A stretch of 64,000 nucleotides of DNA, from NCBI GenBank assembly GCA_022360175.1, contig JAKSDI010000303.1, forward strand, positions 1 through 64,000. The letters run 5' to 3'. The notes beneath the pieces are model-generated. The model was not told where the DNA came from, did no database searches, and saw only the letters and a list, made by a program, of their open reading frames with translations. Position 1 is the first letter of the stretch. The number at the start of each line of letters is the position of its first letter. Source of the stretch: Chitinophagales bacterium (GTDB lineage Bacteria; Bacteroidota; Bacteroidia; Chitinophagales; Saprospiraceae). This document shows, in pieces, positions 8,203 through 18,500 of this stretch. The position numbers were made by a program, and so were the translations under genes.

Positions 8203-8826
8203 TTATTTCTCCCTGTTTATTCCTTTTAGAAATGGAACGAATCGGAAATTCCCTAGTTCTTCTTTCTGAAATTTTTGCTCTTCTACCCGAGTAATGCGCA
8301 GCATTTTTTGTCCCTTCTCCCCTACCGGAATAACCAATACCCCTCCAATAGTCAATTGTTGTAGCAAAGCTGTTGGCACTTCTGGCGCACCAGCTGTTAC
8401 CAGTATCTTATCAAAAGGAGCAAACTCTGGTAATCCTTTATAACCATCTCTAAGGTAGCAGCGTATGCCATTAAAATTGAGCTTACGCAAAAGTGTTGTA
8501 GCCCGGTGATAAAGCAACTCCTGCCGCTCTATTGTATACACTCTTGCCCCCAACAAAGAAAGGATAGCAGCCTGATAACCAGAGCCGGTCCCTATCTCTA
8601 ATACCTTATCCCGTTTCTTTATTTCCAACAACTGTGACTGATAGGCTACCGTATAAGGTTGGGAGATAGTCTGTTCTTTGCCAATAGGGAATGGTTTGTC
8701 CTGATAAGCCCATTCTTCAAATGCCTTATCCAGAAAATAATGCCTTGGCAATTGATCCATGGCAGAGAGGATAGCTTCGTCAGTGATGCCTTTTTCTCTG
8801 AGCTGAACAATCAATTGTCTGCGCAT
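8203..8826 (-). CDS. pcm: Protein-L-isoaspartate O-methyltransferase
   Basis: This enzyme methylates L-isoaspartyl residues in damaged proteins, starting their repair. With the ATG at 8826 the product is 207 residues. It has the family signature LPRHYFLDKAFEEWAYQDKP, the SAM-binding motif LEIGTGSGYQAAIL (about residues 76-89) and later VTAGAPEVPTALLQQL. Conserved family sequence (DTYRHKG) is readable just upstream, so the true start may be a TTG roughly 10-15 codons earlier. Much longer N-terminal extensions would overlap the divergent gene at 8969 and are rejected. It is divergently arranged with the phosphohexomutase gene. Confidence 0.9.
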   Translation of the reverse strand: MRRQLIVQLREKGITDEAILSAMDQLPRHYFLDKAFEEWAYQDKPFPIGKEQTISQPYTVAYQSQLLEIKKRDKVLEIGTGSGYQAAILSLLGARVYTIERQELLYHRATTLLRKLNFNGIRCYLRDGYKGLPEFAPFDKILVTAGAPEVPTALLQQLTIGGVLVIPVGEKGQKMLRITRVEEQKFQKEELGNFRFVPFLKGINREK

Positions 8827-8968
8827 TCCTTTATGTCGATATGTATCTTTCAAATTTTCTTTTATCAATAGAGATGAAAAGTTAATTGTTTCTTCAAGTC
8901 TTCTATTCTTAGGAAGTGCGGGCAAATTACTAAATTTACCGCTATCACTGACATATAAGATCATCAAC

Positions 8969-10363
8969 ATGAGTAAAATCAAGTTTGGAACAGATGGTTG
9001 GAGAGCCATCATTGCTAAAGAATATACCGTAGATAATGTAATAAGGGTAAGTGAAGGTACTGCCCGATGGATGCAAAACAATGGTGCCACTCAGGCAGTC
9101 ATTGGCCATGACACGCGCTTTGCTGGTGAATTATTTGCTACTACTGCTGCCAGAGTATTAGGTGCCTATGGTATGAAAGTGAAGCTTGCAAAAGGCTTTG
9201 TCTCTACTCCTATGGTATCATTAGGTGTAGTAAAAACTGATTCTGATTTGGGTATTGTGATTACTGCAAGTCATAATCCCCCTTCTTATAGTGGCTACAA
9301 ATTGAAGTCTAAGCTGGGAGGGCCAATGATTCCTTCTCAAATTGCAGAAGTAGAAGAATTCGTACCCGAACAACCTACTGTTGAGCTACCTACCCTAGCA
9401 TCAATGGAAGCAAATGGTTTATTGGAGTATGTCGATCTTGAAAAAATATATCTGGACCACGTAGCGGCTAATTTTGACCTCGATACAATTCGTTCGTCTG
9501 GATTTACGATTGCTTATGATGCGATGTATGGAGCAGGCCAAAATGCGATGCGTAAATTATTGCCTAATGCAGTCCTTCTACACTGTGATAACAACCCTGG
9601 TTTTTATGGACAAGCTCCTGAGCCAATCCACCGCAATTTAGGCGAGTTATCAGCACTTATTGCTGGTGATGATAGTATTGACCTGGGCATTGCAAATGAT
9701 GGTGATGCCGATAGAATAGGTATGTATGATGCCGATGGTCAATTTGTAGACTCTCACCATATACTGTTGCTATTACTGCTTTACATGTTTCATTATAAAA
9801 AAGAAACTGGTAAAGTGGTCGTTACTTTCTCTGTTACCGATAAAATGATCGACCTGGCGAAGCAATATGGACTCGACTATGAGGTGACAAAAATAGGCTT
9901 TAAATATATCGCCGAAATCATGGCGAATGAAGATGTGATTGCAGGTGGCGAAGAATCCGGAGGGCTCGCAGTAAAAGGTCATATACCCGAACGTGATGGT
10001 ATCTGGATAGGGCTAATGATTCTCGAATTCATGGCTAAGACTAGAAAGTCTCTAAAAGAACTTATTCAGGAAGTGTATGACTTGGTTGGTGCATTTGCTT
10101 TTGATCGTGATGACCTTCATATCTCTGAAGATAAGAAGCAAGCTATCATCACTACGTGCAAAGAAAACCCATACCAGGCATTTGGTGATTATAAAGTACA
10201 AAGCCTGGAAACAATTGATGGGTTTAAATTCATTTTTGGAAATGGTAAATGGGTAATGATTCGCCCTTCTGGTACAGAACCAGTATTGCGCGTTTATGCT
10301 CAGGGGCCAGATATGAAAGAAGTACGCTCTATTTTGGATGCTGTACATGCTACGCTATCGTAG
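8969..10363 (+). CDS. Phosphoglucomutase/phosphomannomutase family protein (alpha-D-phosphohexomutase)
   Basis: The enzyme interconverts hexose 1- and 6-phosphates through a phosphoserine. The 464-residue protein has all four domain signatures. These are the active-site TASHNPPSYSGYK with catalytic S101, the Mg-binding DGDADRIG, the sugar-recognition GGEESGGLAVKGH and the phosphate-binding RPSGTEP near the C-terminus. Length is in the normal range. Whether the main substrate is glucose, mannose or glucosamine phosphate cannot be told from sequence alone; the lack of GlmM-specific sequence favours PGM/PMM. It supplies sugar nucleotide pathways for cell-surface glycans. Confidence 0.93.
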   Translation: MSKIKFGTDGWRAIIAKEYTVDNVIRVSEGTARWMQNNGATQAVIGHDTRFAGELFATTAARVLGAYGMKVKLAKGFVSTPMVSLGVVKTDSDLGIVITASHNPPSYSGYKLKSKLGGPMIPSQIAEVEEFVPEQPTVELPTLASMEANGLLEYVDLEKIYLDHVAANFDLDTIRSSGFTIAYDAMYGAGQNAMRKLLPNAVLLHCDNNPGFYGQAPEPIHRNLGELSALIAGDDSIDLGIANDGDADRIGMYDADGQFVDSHHILLLLLLYMFHYKKETGKVVVTFSVTDKMIDLAKQYGLDYEVTKIGFKYIAEIMANEDVIAGGEESGGLAVKGHIPERDGIWIGLMILEFMAKTRKSLKELIQEVYDLVGAFAFDRDDLHISEDKKQAIITTCKENPYQAFGDYKVQSLETIDGFKFIFGNGKWVMIRPSGTEPVLRVYAQGPDMKEVRSILDAVHATLS

Positions 10364-10372
10364 GGTGGTGTA

Positions 10373-10436
10373 GGGCGAATTGCAATTCGCCCGAAACATA
10401 AATTGCAATTCGCCCATATCAATTCGCCCGAAACAT
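10373..10436. repeat. Palindromic intergenic repeat cluster (GGGCGAATTGCAATTCGCCC)
   Basis: A perfect 20-bp palindrome at 10373-10392 is followed by a partial copy at 10401-10415. A 16-base direct repeat, AATTCGCCCGAAACAT, occurs at 10384-10399 and 10421-10436. This looks like a nested or duplicated short palindromic repeat. It could also fold as a hairpin and attenuate transcription between the mutase and glycosyltransferase genes. Confidence 0.7.
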
Positions 10437-10451
10437 GCAAACGACAAATCA

Positions 10452-11894
10452 ATGATCAATAAAAAAAGAATTGGAATAATAGGCTGGATACTTTTCCTGG
10501 TTCTGGTCTATTTTCCTCTCTTTTTGCACTTGGATAGTTACCCGTTTAAAATATGGGATGAGTCTTTATTTGCTATGCGCGCTTATCATATTGCAGTAGA
10601 AGGAAGCGTGCTGGAAAACTTCAACTACTTTTCCCACATCATAGAACATGCCAACCTTAAGCCTCCTTTGGGTTCCGTATTCCAGGCACTCAGCTTTCGG
10701 CTTTTAGGCTATAATGAATTGGGACTGCGAATTCCAATTACACTTTTTGCGCTGGCTACTTCCTTCCTGATGATTCGATTGGGAAAAGAAGTTTTTGACT
10801 CTTATCTACCTGGAGTTTTCGGGACATTAATGCTATTTACCAGCACGGGGTATATATGCTCACATGTAGCTCGTACCGGTGATCAGGATGTCATGCTTGC
10901 CTTCTGGGCATTTGCCAGCATGTATGCCTTTTATCGTTATATCCATTCTTCAGCCTTACGGCAAAAATTTCTCTGGATCATGGTGGCCTGTCTGGTTGTC
11001 GGATTCCTCACTAAAACCGTTTTGGCTTTTTTCTTCCTACCTGGTTTCTTCATATATGTACTTATCCAGCGAAAGCTGAAAGATATATTACGACAAAAAC
11101 AAATTTATGCAGCAGTAGGGATTCTAGGAATAGTAGTGATCGGTTATTACCTTTTAATGAACCTCCTTTTTGATGATTTCTGGAAACATGTTTCCGAGTT
11201 TGTATTAAGTCGCTATATGGGGGAACGCAATGATCAGGGGCAATACTTCTTTTATTATTTTAAGCAGTTGGTAAGCGCAGAATTTCTTCCATGGGTTATT
11301 TTATTACCCATTAATTTATTACTCTATTATAGAAGTAAAGAAGGCGCTTTCCGCAATATCAGCCTCCTATTATGGCTTTGTATGCTTAGCATTTTAACCC
11401 TTGTCAGCTTTTCTGCTACTCGGATGAGTTGGTACGAAGCTTCCGCATATCCTCCGGCAGCTATGCTGGCAGGAATCACATTATATCAATTACTCAGTCA
11501 AAAACGCTACCATTGGACCATCCTTGTACCAGCTTTACTTATCTTTTCATGGGCTTATTATCGCATTGTTTATAAGGTGACCAATTATCGTATTACGCAG
11601 CCTGATGAAAAGATTGCATACCTTATGAAAAAGGTAGAAAAAGAGCTGCCTGAATTAAAGCATTACACCATTTATTGCCAACCCTATAATGGCCAGGTAG
11701 CATTCTATAGTAAAATGTATAATGACCAGCACAATTATGACATCAAGGTCATGACATTTTGGGATGAAGAAAAAGTAGGTCCCGGAAATTACCTTATGTT
11801 ATATAACGACCAACAACTAGAACGATCAAAAGAAGAGCATGAACTAGAACTTATCTCTGCTTATGATGAAGTACAGTTGTATCTGTTGAAGTAA
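10452..11894 (+). CDS. GT39-type (ArnT/PMT-like) membrane glycosyltransferase
   Basis: A 480-residue integral membrane glycosyltransferase that uses lipid-linked sugars to modify envelope lipids, polysaccharides or proteins. There are about ten membrane segments. The acidic pair of the first periplasmic loop (WDESLFAMRA, D36/E37) and the KPPLGSVFQ motif (residues 70-78) match the ArnT/PMT superfamily. A soluble C-terminal domain of about 110 residues follows. The ATG at 10452 is preferred over upstream alternatives because they would translate the palindromic repeat. The acceptor is unknown. Confidence 0.88.
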   Translation: MINKKRIGIIGWILFLVLVYFPLFLHLDSYPFKIWDESLFAMRAYHIAVEGSVLENFNYFSHIIEHANLKPPLGSVFQALSFRLLGYNELGLRIPITLFALATSFLMIRLGKEVFDSYLPGVFGTLMLFTSTGYICSHVARTGDQDVMLAFWAFASMYAFYRYIHSSALRQKFLWIMVACLVVGFLTKTVLAFFFLPGFFIYVLIQRKLKDILRQKQIYAAVGILGIVVIGYYLLMNLLFDDFWKHVSEFVLSRYMGERNDQGQYFFYYFKQLVSAEFLPWVILLPINLLLYYRSKEGAFRNISLLLWLCMLSILTLVSFSATRMSWYEASAYPPAAMLAGITLYQLLSQKRYHWTILVPALLIFSWAYYRIVYKVTNYRITQPDEKIAYLMKKVEKELPELKHYTIYCQPYNGQVAFYSKMYNDQHNYDIKVMTFWDEEKVGPGNYLMLYNDQQLERSKEEHELELISAYDEVQLYLLK

Positions 11895-12013
11895 TAGTCT
11901 GGTATATTGTATTTATCCCAAACAAGTTTAAGAATGTACGCAATTGACGGGCATTCTTTCCTTTTGTAACAAGAATACCACTCACAAAGCTTGATCTAGT
12001 AATTTTAATACGC

Positions 12014-12210
12014 GAACTGGTTTAAACTTATTCATACTGACCTGAACTGTAGCTTTTCTTCGCCCCGTACTTTCCCGCTACAGGTCCGTCTGGACAAGTA
12101 CGAAACTCAAAAAGAGCTTTGCCTTGCCTTCGCCGAAACGGCTACGTGCAGGCAGATCAGTATTCACAAGCCATTACGCTCGGTTTCACTAGAAAAGTCT
12201 AAACCAGTTC
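12014..12210. mobile_element. MITE-like element with 16-bp terminal inverted repeats
   Basis: GAACTGGTTTAAACTT at 12014-12029 is matched in reverse complement by 12195-12210 with one mismatch. The inner halves also resemble each other in inverted orientation (left ATACTGACCTG near 12034, right CAGATCAGTAT near 12159). An inner hairpin (CGTACTT...AAGTACG enclosing GTCC...GGAC) sits near the centre. There is no coding potential. The structure suits a non-autonomous transposable element or a folded RNA. No target-site duplication could be established. Confidence 0.55.
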
Positions 12211-12388
12211 CGTGGTATTTATGTAATTGATGACCTGAACAGCTCTATCCTACTACTTATATTTGCCAGTAACCCAAGTAAGGACTTCAGATACATTATC
12301 TACCATCGTCAGGTAGAGTCCATTTTTGTGTCTAAACAAACTCATGCCCTCGATTTAAGCTATTAAATAGTACCAGATGTAAATAAAA

Positions 12389-12426
12389 AAGCGAAGCGCT
12401 TCAAATTGAATTGAAACGCTCCGCTT
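12389..12426 (-). terminator. Hairpin terminator downstream of the giant surface-protein gene
   Basis: AAGCGAAGCGCTTCAA (12389-12404) pairs imperfectly with TTGAAACGCTCCGCTT (12411-12426). On the minus strand a TTTTTTATTT tract follows; on the plus strand a TTTTT tract follows shortly after. It can therefore act in both directions and lies about 75 bases past the stop of the 12502-19209 gene. Confidence 0.65.
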
Positions 12427-12440
12427 ACCGTTTTTATGTA

Positions 12441-12494
12441 TCTGCCGATCTGGAGATCGGATTTGTCCTCTTCCTCTGCCGATCTGGAGATCGG
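12441..12494. repeat. Two direct copies of a 20-base palindromic repeat
   Basis: TCTGCCGATCTGGAGATCGG occurs at 12441-12460 and 12475-12494. The core CCGATCT-GG-AGATCGG is self-complementary. The copies are 14 bases apart and sit directly at the 3' end of the giant gene. Short palindromes of this kind are typical scattered intergenic repeats. Confidence 0.7.
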
Positions 12495-12501
12495 CGGTAC
12501 A

Positions 12502-15500
12502 TTAGCGAATAATGGTCACATCACCTTTGATGATTTCACCATCACCGATATTTAATCGCAAGATAAAGTAGTAAGTACCACCTGGCAAGTCTTCACCTTC
12601 CATATTAGTACCTCTCCAATCGTTATTGTAAGGCTGTGCTTCGTATACGATGTCACCCCAGCGGTTGAAGATAATCATTTCATTATCCTTATACTTTTCA
12701 GGATCTAGGAATAATTCATCAATTACAAAGGCATCGTTCATACCATCATCGTTTGGAGTAATACCGCTTGGGGTATCAATTCCTCCCGTAGTATCACGTA
12801 AGATTTCTACCAATACCAAACCTTCATCACAAAGCTCTGGGCAAAGCGTATTACATATCTCATATGTGAATTCATCTGCACCAGGTATTAGCTGTGATGC
12901 TAATAGTGTATAGGTAATATCTCCTTCACCTTCATCTAATAAAGTTCCCAGTATGGTATTAGTACCAAATGTAATGTTGTAATCAGTTACTCCATTAAAC
13001 TGGTCATTTGTCACTACATTGATCGTATTTGCAACCTGTCCTTCTGCGATTATTAAGGTATCCAATATAGCTACTGGAGCCAATTCTGGAGTGATCATTA
13101 CACTGTCAGCAGCATAGTCAGGACAACCATCATAAGAAAGGGTCCATACAATATTGTTTTCACCACCAAACAAACCAGTTACTACAGTAGCTGCTTCTGT
13201 TGGAGATTCAAACAATACGCCTGTTGGGCCAGACCATTGTCCAGTTGCATTTGGTGGTAAATTACCAGAAACAATTGCTAAATCACCACAACCAGCACTA
13301 TCGATTTGAGCAGAAGCTTCTGCCAATTCTATCATAGTGATTGTCAATACCTCTGAGGTATCAGAACAACCATTTAAAACATTGGTTACAACCAGCGCAT
13401 AACCACCGGCCATAGTTACTTCTGCTGATAGGCTATCCATAGCAGGAACTGCTACACCAGAACCTTCTACTGTTAGGTATTCATAAGTGTAAGCGGTATC
13501 TGGAGTACCTCCGAAAGCCAGTGTAATCGCATCATCACAGCTCAATTCCAAATCAGGATCAGAAGCCGTCAGTTCTGATATCGGAGCACCTGAAGGATCT
13601 AGGACTACCGTTGCTTCTCCTGTAGCAGTACATCCATTATCTCCTATTACGGTAAGGGTATAGGTACCAGGCTCTGTCACACTTACTGTCAATCCATTTG
13701 GAGGGGATACCGTAGCAGGCCCATCCCAGGTAACGGATTGTACGCCATCATTGATAGAAGTTACTATCTGAACTGTTGATCCCGGACAAGCCAGATCAGC
13801 AGGCACATTCAAGCCTAGCTCAGGAGGATTAGAATCATCAGGAACAGTAAAGGTGATCATAGTATCACACTGGGTAGTTACACTGGTAATAGTCAATGTA
13901 TACTCACCCGGAGCATTTGCTACAGCAGTCAGGTCACCATTATCAATGATACCAGCACTCCAGGTAGCAATGTATTCAGAAGGATCACCTGTCATAGCTG
14001 CTGATAAAGGAACCATTGTATCATCACAAGTGATACTTGGTACTGAATCCAGCATGATCGGCGGTGCTATTTCATTAGCTTCTGTCATAGCAGTGATCGT
14101 ATCCATACAGAAGTTACTCTCATTTGTTACGATGAAATAGTAATCTTCCAGGTCTGTTGGTGTGTAAGTAAGCCCGACGCCTACTTCCATTCCCGTTGCA
14201 TCCTGCCATGAGTAGCTGATGTCATCTCCCTGAGTAGATGGAGAACCATCCAACTCTGTACCTTGTCCATCACAACCAATAAGGCTTGTTTCCTCCACTA
14301 ATGCTGCTACTGGATAATCAATCGTATCTGTGATAAAGAAGTCATTCACACCTGTACATCCAGATGCATCATCCACAATTGTAATAGTGAATATCTGATC
14401 CGTATCTATCTGATCCAATGGTATGTATGCTACGAATATTTCTTCTTCCTGAATAACCGTACCACCATCCCATGATGGTATAAGATCATCCAGATCGAAT
14501 AATGTATCATTGGATACGAAGAAGTTTACCTGTAATGTATCTGGTGAGATACAGTTGACGTCATAAGTTCCAATTTGTGGGTCATCAGGAATACCGAAGA
14601 CAATTACTGGTAATTCACCATCATAATCAACCGTCACTACTTCGCCAACACTTTCACATCCATTAAGCGTATTGTATACTACCAATCTAAATGCTCCTTC
14701 CTGAATAGCAGGGGTAATCATTGCATCAAACCCACTTGCAAAAGTATCAATCACAGTAGCCATATCAGGATCAATTTCTTCCCATATATAGAAGAATTCA
14801 GCACCTTCAGAAGAGCCCGTACCATCCAGATCTCCCATGGTATTATCACAAGCAAGATTCAGGTTATTTCCAGAAACTGCTATTGGTTCTTCGAAATCAG
14901 CTGTTACAGTCACGGTATCTCTTGCTTCACATAAAGAAGCTTCATTTACTACTACAAATTCGTACATACCACCCTGTTCTACATTCAATGTCAGATCATT
15001 AAATGGACCATCAGCGCTACCTTCCAGTACATTCCACTGGTAGGTCACTGCCTGAATTGTATCACCTTCTGAAGAACCTGTTGCATCGAGTAATACACTT
15101 GGGTTTAGACAGTTAACTTCATATGAGTCACCTGCCAGCGTAATACTTACTTCATCGAAAAATCCTTGGACTTCACGATTGATGGAGTCTTGTGCAGTAC
15201 AACCATTTACCAGGTTGGTCACCATTAGGAGGTATTCACCTGGTTCCATAAATAAAGCTACACTGTCATTTACAATTTCAGGAGCCATTGCTTGCCCGCT
15301 TTGAGGCTCCCAATTGATCGAATAAGTACCATCAGGCAAGTCTACACTGGTCACTACCGCAGCTGTATCATTTACACAATTTAGTGTAGGGATAAAGCCA
15401 AAAGTAAATTCTGCGATAGAAGTATCTAATTGTACATCTATAAACTCTGTAGTGCTACAACCGCTAATTGTATCAGTAACGATCACGCGATACATGCCTT

Positions 15501-18500
15501 CCAGGCCAACAGTCTGAGAAGCTAAATTATCAAACTGGTCTTCGTTTGTAGGTACGTGCAGCCACTCATATCTATATTCTCCATCAACTGGTGTCACGGA
15601 GCTGGTAATTGTTACGGATTCATTAATACAATTCAGTGTATCTACATCCATGAAGGAAACTACAGGTGGAATTGTATCGTAATCTACGGTAATCATTGCA
15701 GTGGCAATACAACCATTTGCATTACTCTCCACTACTACCTGATAATCACCAGGAGCATTTACTGTAGGAGTTAGAATCGTTTCATCACCTGGATCTACCG
15801 CAGGCCCTGTCCATAATATGGTTACTGCGTTCGGATCAGCATTGGTCACTTCAGCAGTCAGTTCGACTGGGTCACCATTACAGTCAAAGGCAGGCACAGG
15901 GTCATTTACTATGGTCACAACTGGTAGGTCATCATTTGCAACTACTAATGTTGTATCTGTGTTTACACAACCTGTCAAGGTATCAGTTACTTCGAATACA
16001 TATTCACCTACTTGATTGGTTGGGAAATTGAAAGAAGTTGTCAATTCAACTCCTAAAGAGTTCAACCAACGCACAGTAACTGCACCTGGATCATCTCCAC
16101 CAAAGCCTTCCAGCGTTGCCATATCATCACATCCGATGAAGGTGGTATCTGTACCTGGGCTTGCGATAGCAGGTGGAGGTATTGTATCTATATCAATTAA
16201 AATGGAGTCCAGAGTAATACAATGAGTAGCAATTACTTCAGTTACCAGCACATAATATCCTGAATCTGCTGCCATAGCTGAAGTACCCATTGTTTCTGTA
16301 TCATCCGGAGCAATCCATGTATATTGTAAAGTATCACTTTGGAATTCAGCCGTTAGCATTACTTCTTCATTCGCACAAGTGATTATACTTGGGTCATCAG
16401 TAAGAATGCCTGTTGGTGGATAGTAAGGTTCTAGGAGCTGAACTGTGTCTGTTACAGAACAGCCAACTGCTGTATCAAGTACTTCCAGTACAAATAAACC
16501 GGGGCCTCTACCCAATAAGATCAAGTCATTTGGAGTACTACATACTTGTCCACCCTGTATTCCTGTCCATTCATAAACGATATCAGGCCCAGAAGATGCT
16601 TCTACAGGATTGACTAAAGTACATGGCAAATCAGGATCACAACTAGAAAGTCGGTCTACACCAATATTCGCTATCAAATCACCCCCTAAAGTAGGAATGA
16701 AGAAAGTATCAGTAGCAACCAATCCAGACTGGTCAAGTACAATCAATGTAATTTCACCACCAGAAAGGAATCTGGCTTCAGGTGTATTTTGTGTAGGTGA
16801 TGTACCCCAGCTATAGATATAAGGGCCAACCCCACCTGAAATCAATACCTGAATACTACCATCTTCAGCACCAGGACAACTTTCAGGTATAATCAATGAA
16901 TCTATAACAGTGATAAACAGTTTATCATTAATACATACTTCACCATCTATACTCAATAAGCTCCCAGCACCATTTAGTGTATTAACAGTAGGTGTTGGAG
17001 AACTACTTACTTCAACCGTATAACAGGTATCTGCAGGACCAAGCAATTCAAAGCAAAGGTCAAATATATTAGCACTATCAGGGAGAGTAAGGCCTGCTGC
17101 TTCATTGAAATCAAAACATGCAGCCCCTACAGGTGATCCCATAATGTCAATATTCAAACTTGGGATCAAACCATTATCTACAATTTCTACTAATTCCATT
17201 GTAGCCGGATTCCAGTTCAAGCAGAAGCTAGCGTCTGTAATACCATCAAATTCAGAAACTACATATGGCAAACAGATAGTATCCTGTAAATCACCCGTTA
17301 CTGATAAGCCTTCAAGGTAAAAACCTTCAGGACTGACAATACAGTATCCGCCACCAGTGCCAATCAAACCAATATCTTCCCCATTGGAAGTTGAGGTGAT
17401 CACTTCTGCTACCAATGGTTCATTAGTAATAATCAGCTCATCGCAAGTACCGGGCTGAGCATCATCAGGAATGCGGAAACATAATGTGAAGAGGGAAGTT
17501 CCATCTGCTAAAGTTACAGCAGAAGTTGGCGTCCAGTTAAATGTGATCTGGCCTCCTAAAGCTCCAATAAATCCAAAGTTTGCGATCGTTGCTTCTGGTA
17601 AGTTGATATCCTGCACACCACCTGCCAATATGAATTCCATATTATTAGGCTCGAATGCCAATGAGAAACTCATATGCTCTACATCTGTAAAATTGGTAAC
17701 AGGGAACTCGAAACACAAAGTATCACCAGGGCGTCCTTCCAACCCATCTGTCAAATCAATCACTACTCCTGCAGGTTGATTAACTTCTACCGCACAGTTA
17801 GTAGGATTGATGCCTATATTAGGGCCAAAGTTGATAACGGCAATATCATCATCATTATTAATAAAAGAAAAAGGACTATTACCCCCCAAACCAATCACAT
17901 CAAAACAAACCTCAAAAAGAACGGTACCTTCTGGGCGGTCTTGAGCAATCTCATCCCAATTTAATCCCAAAATACCATTAGCAGTATTTGCTTCGTTAAA
18001 GTCTCCTGGATAATCCAGTCCTAACAAGTTAATATTTTGCACTCCTGTATATTGAAGTACAGTAGGATTCCACTCCATCAGAAAAGCAAGCTGTGTAACA
18101 TCCGTGAAGTTACTTCCAGCTTCTACCTGTACACATATCTGTTCGTTTAGATTGACAGGAGCTCCACAGTTAGCAACTAACTCTAAACCCGTAGGGTTAC
18201 ATGCTCCAATTTGTACATTACCAGCATACTGGCCTACAGGAATATTGGCAAAACCGCCACCAAATTCATTACTTGCCTGAGGCCTGAAAAATGGTTGCCC
18301 AGGTTGTTCGTCTGCAATACTAACATCAAAATCCATGGCACAAGAACCATCTTTCAATCGAAGGCACAACTGGAAAATTAATGTAGAATCCGTAACTGTT
18401 AATACATTGGCAGGAGGCGGAGCACTCCAGGAAACGGTAATGCTACCTTCTTGAACTCCTGCGGCATTTATAGGGTTACCTATGTTGGCTTCACTGAAGT

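Larger units (their letters stand above)
11895..12501. other. Non-coding stretch with structured repeats
   Basis: No credible gene is seen. It holds a MITE-like inverted-repeat element (12014-12210), a hairpin terminator (12389-12426) and two copies of a short palindrome (12441-12494), each listed separately. Confidence 0.7.

Noticed and set aside
8827..9090. N-terminal extension of pcm
   Set aside because: It crosses the divergent phosphohexomutase start at 8969 and has no similarity to Pcm; only a short extension of 10-15 codons is plausible.
12441..12494. CRISPR array
   Set aside because: Only two copies with a 14-base spacer, palindromic through the whole unit, no leader and no cas genes.
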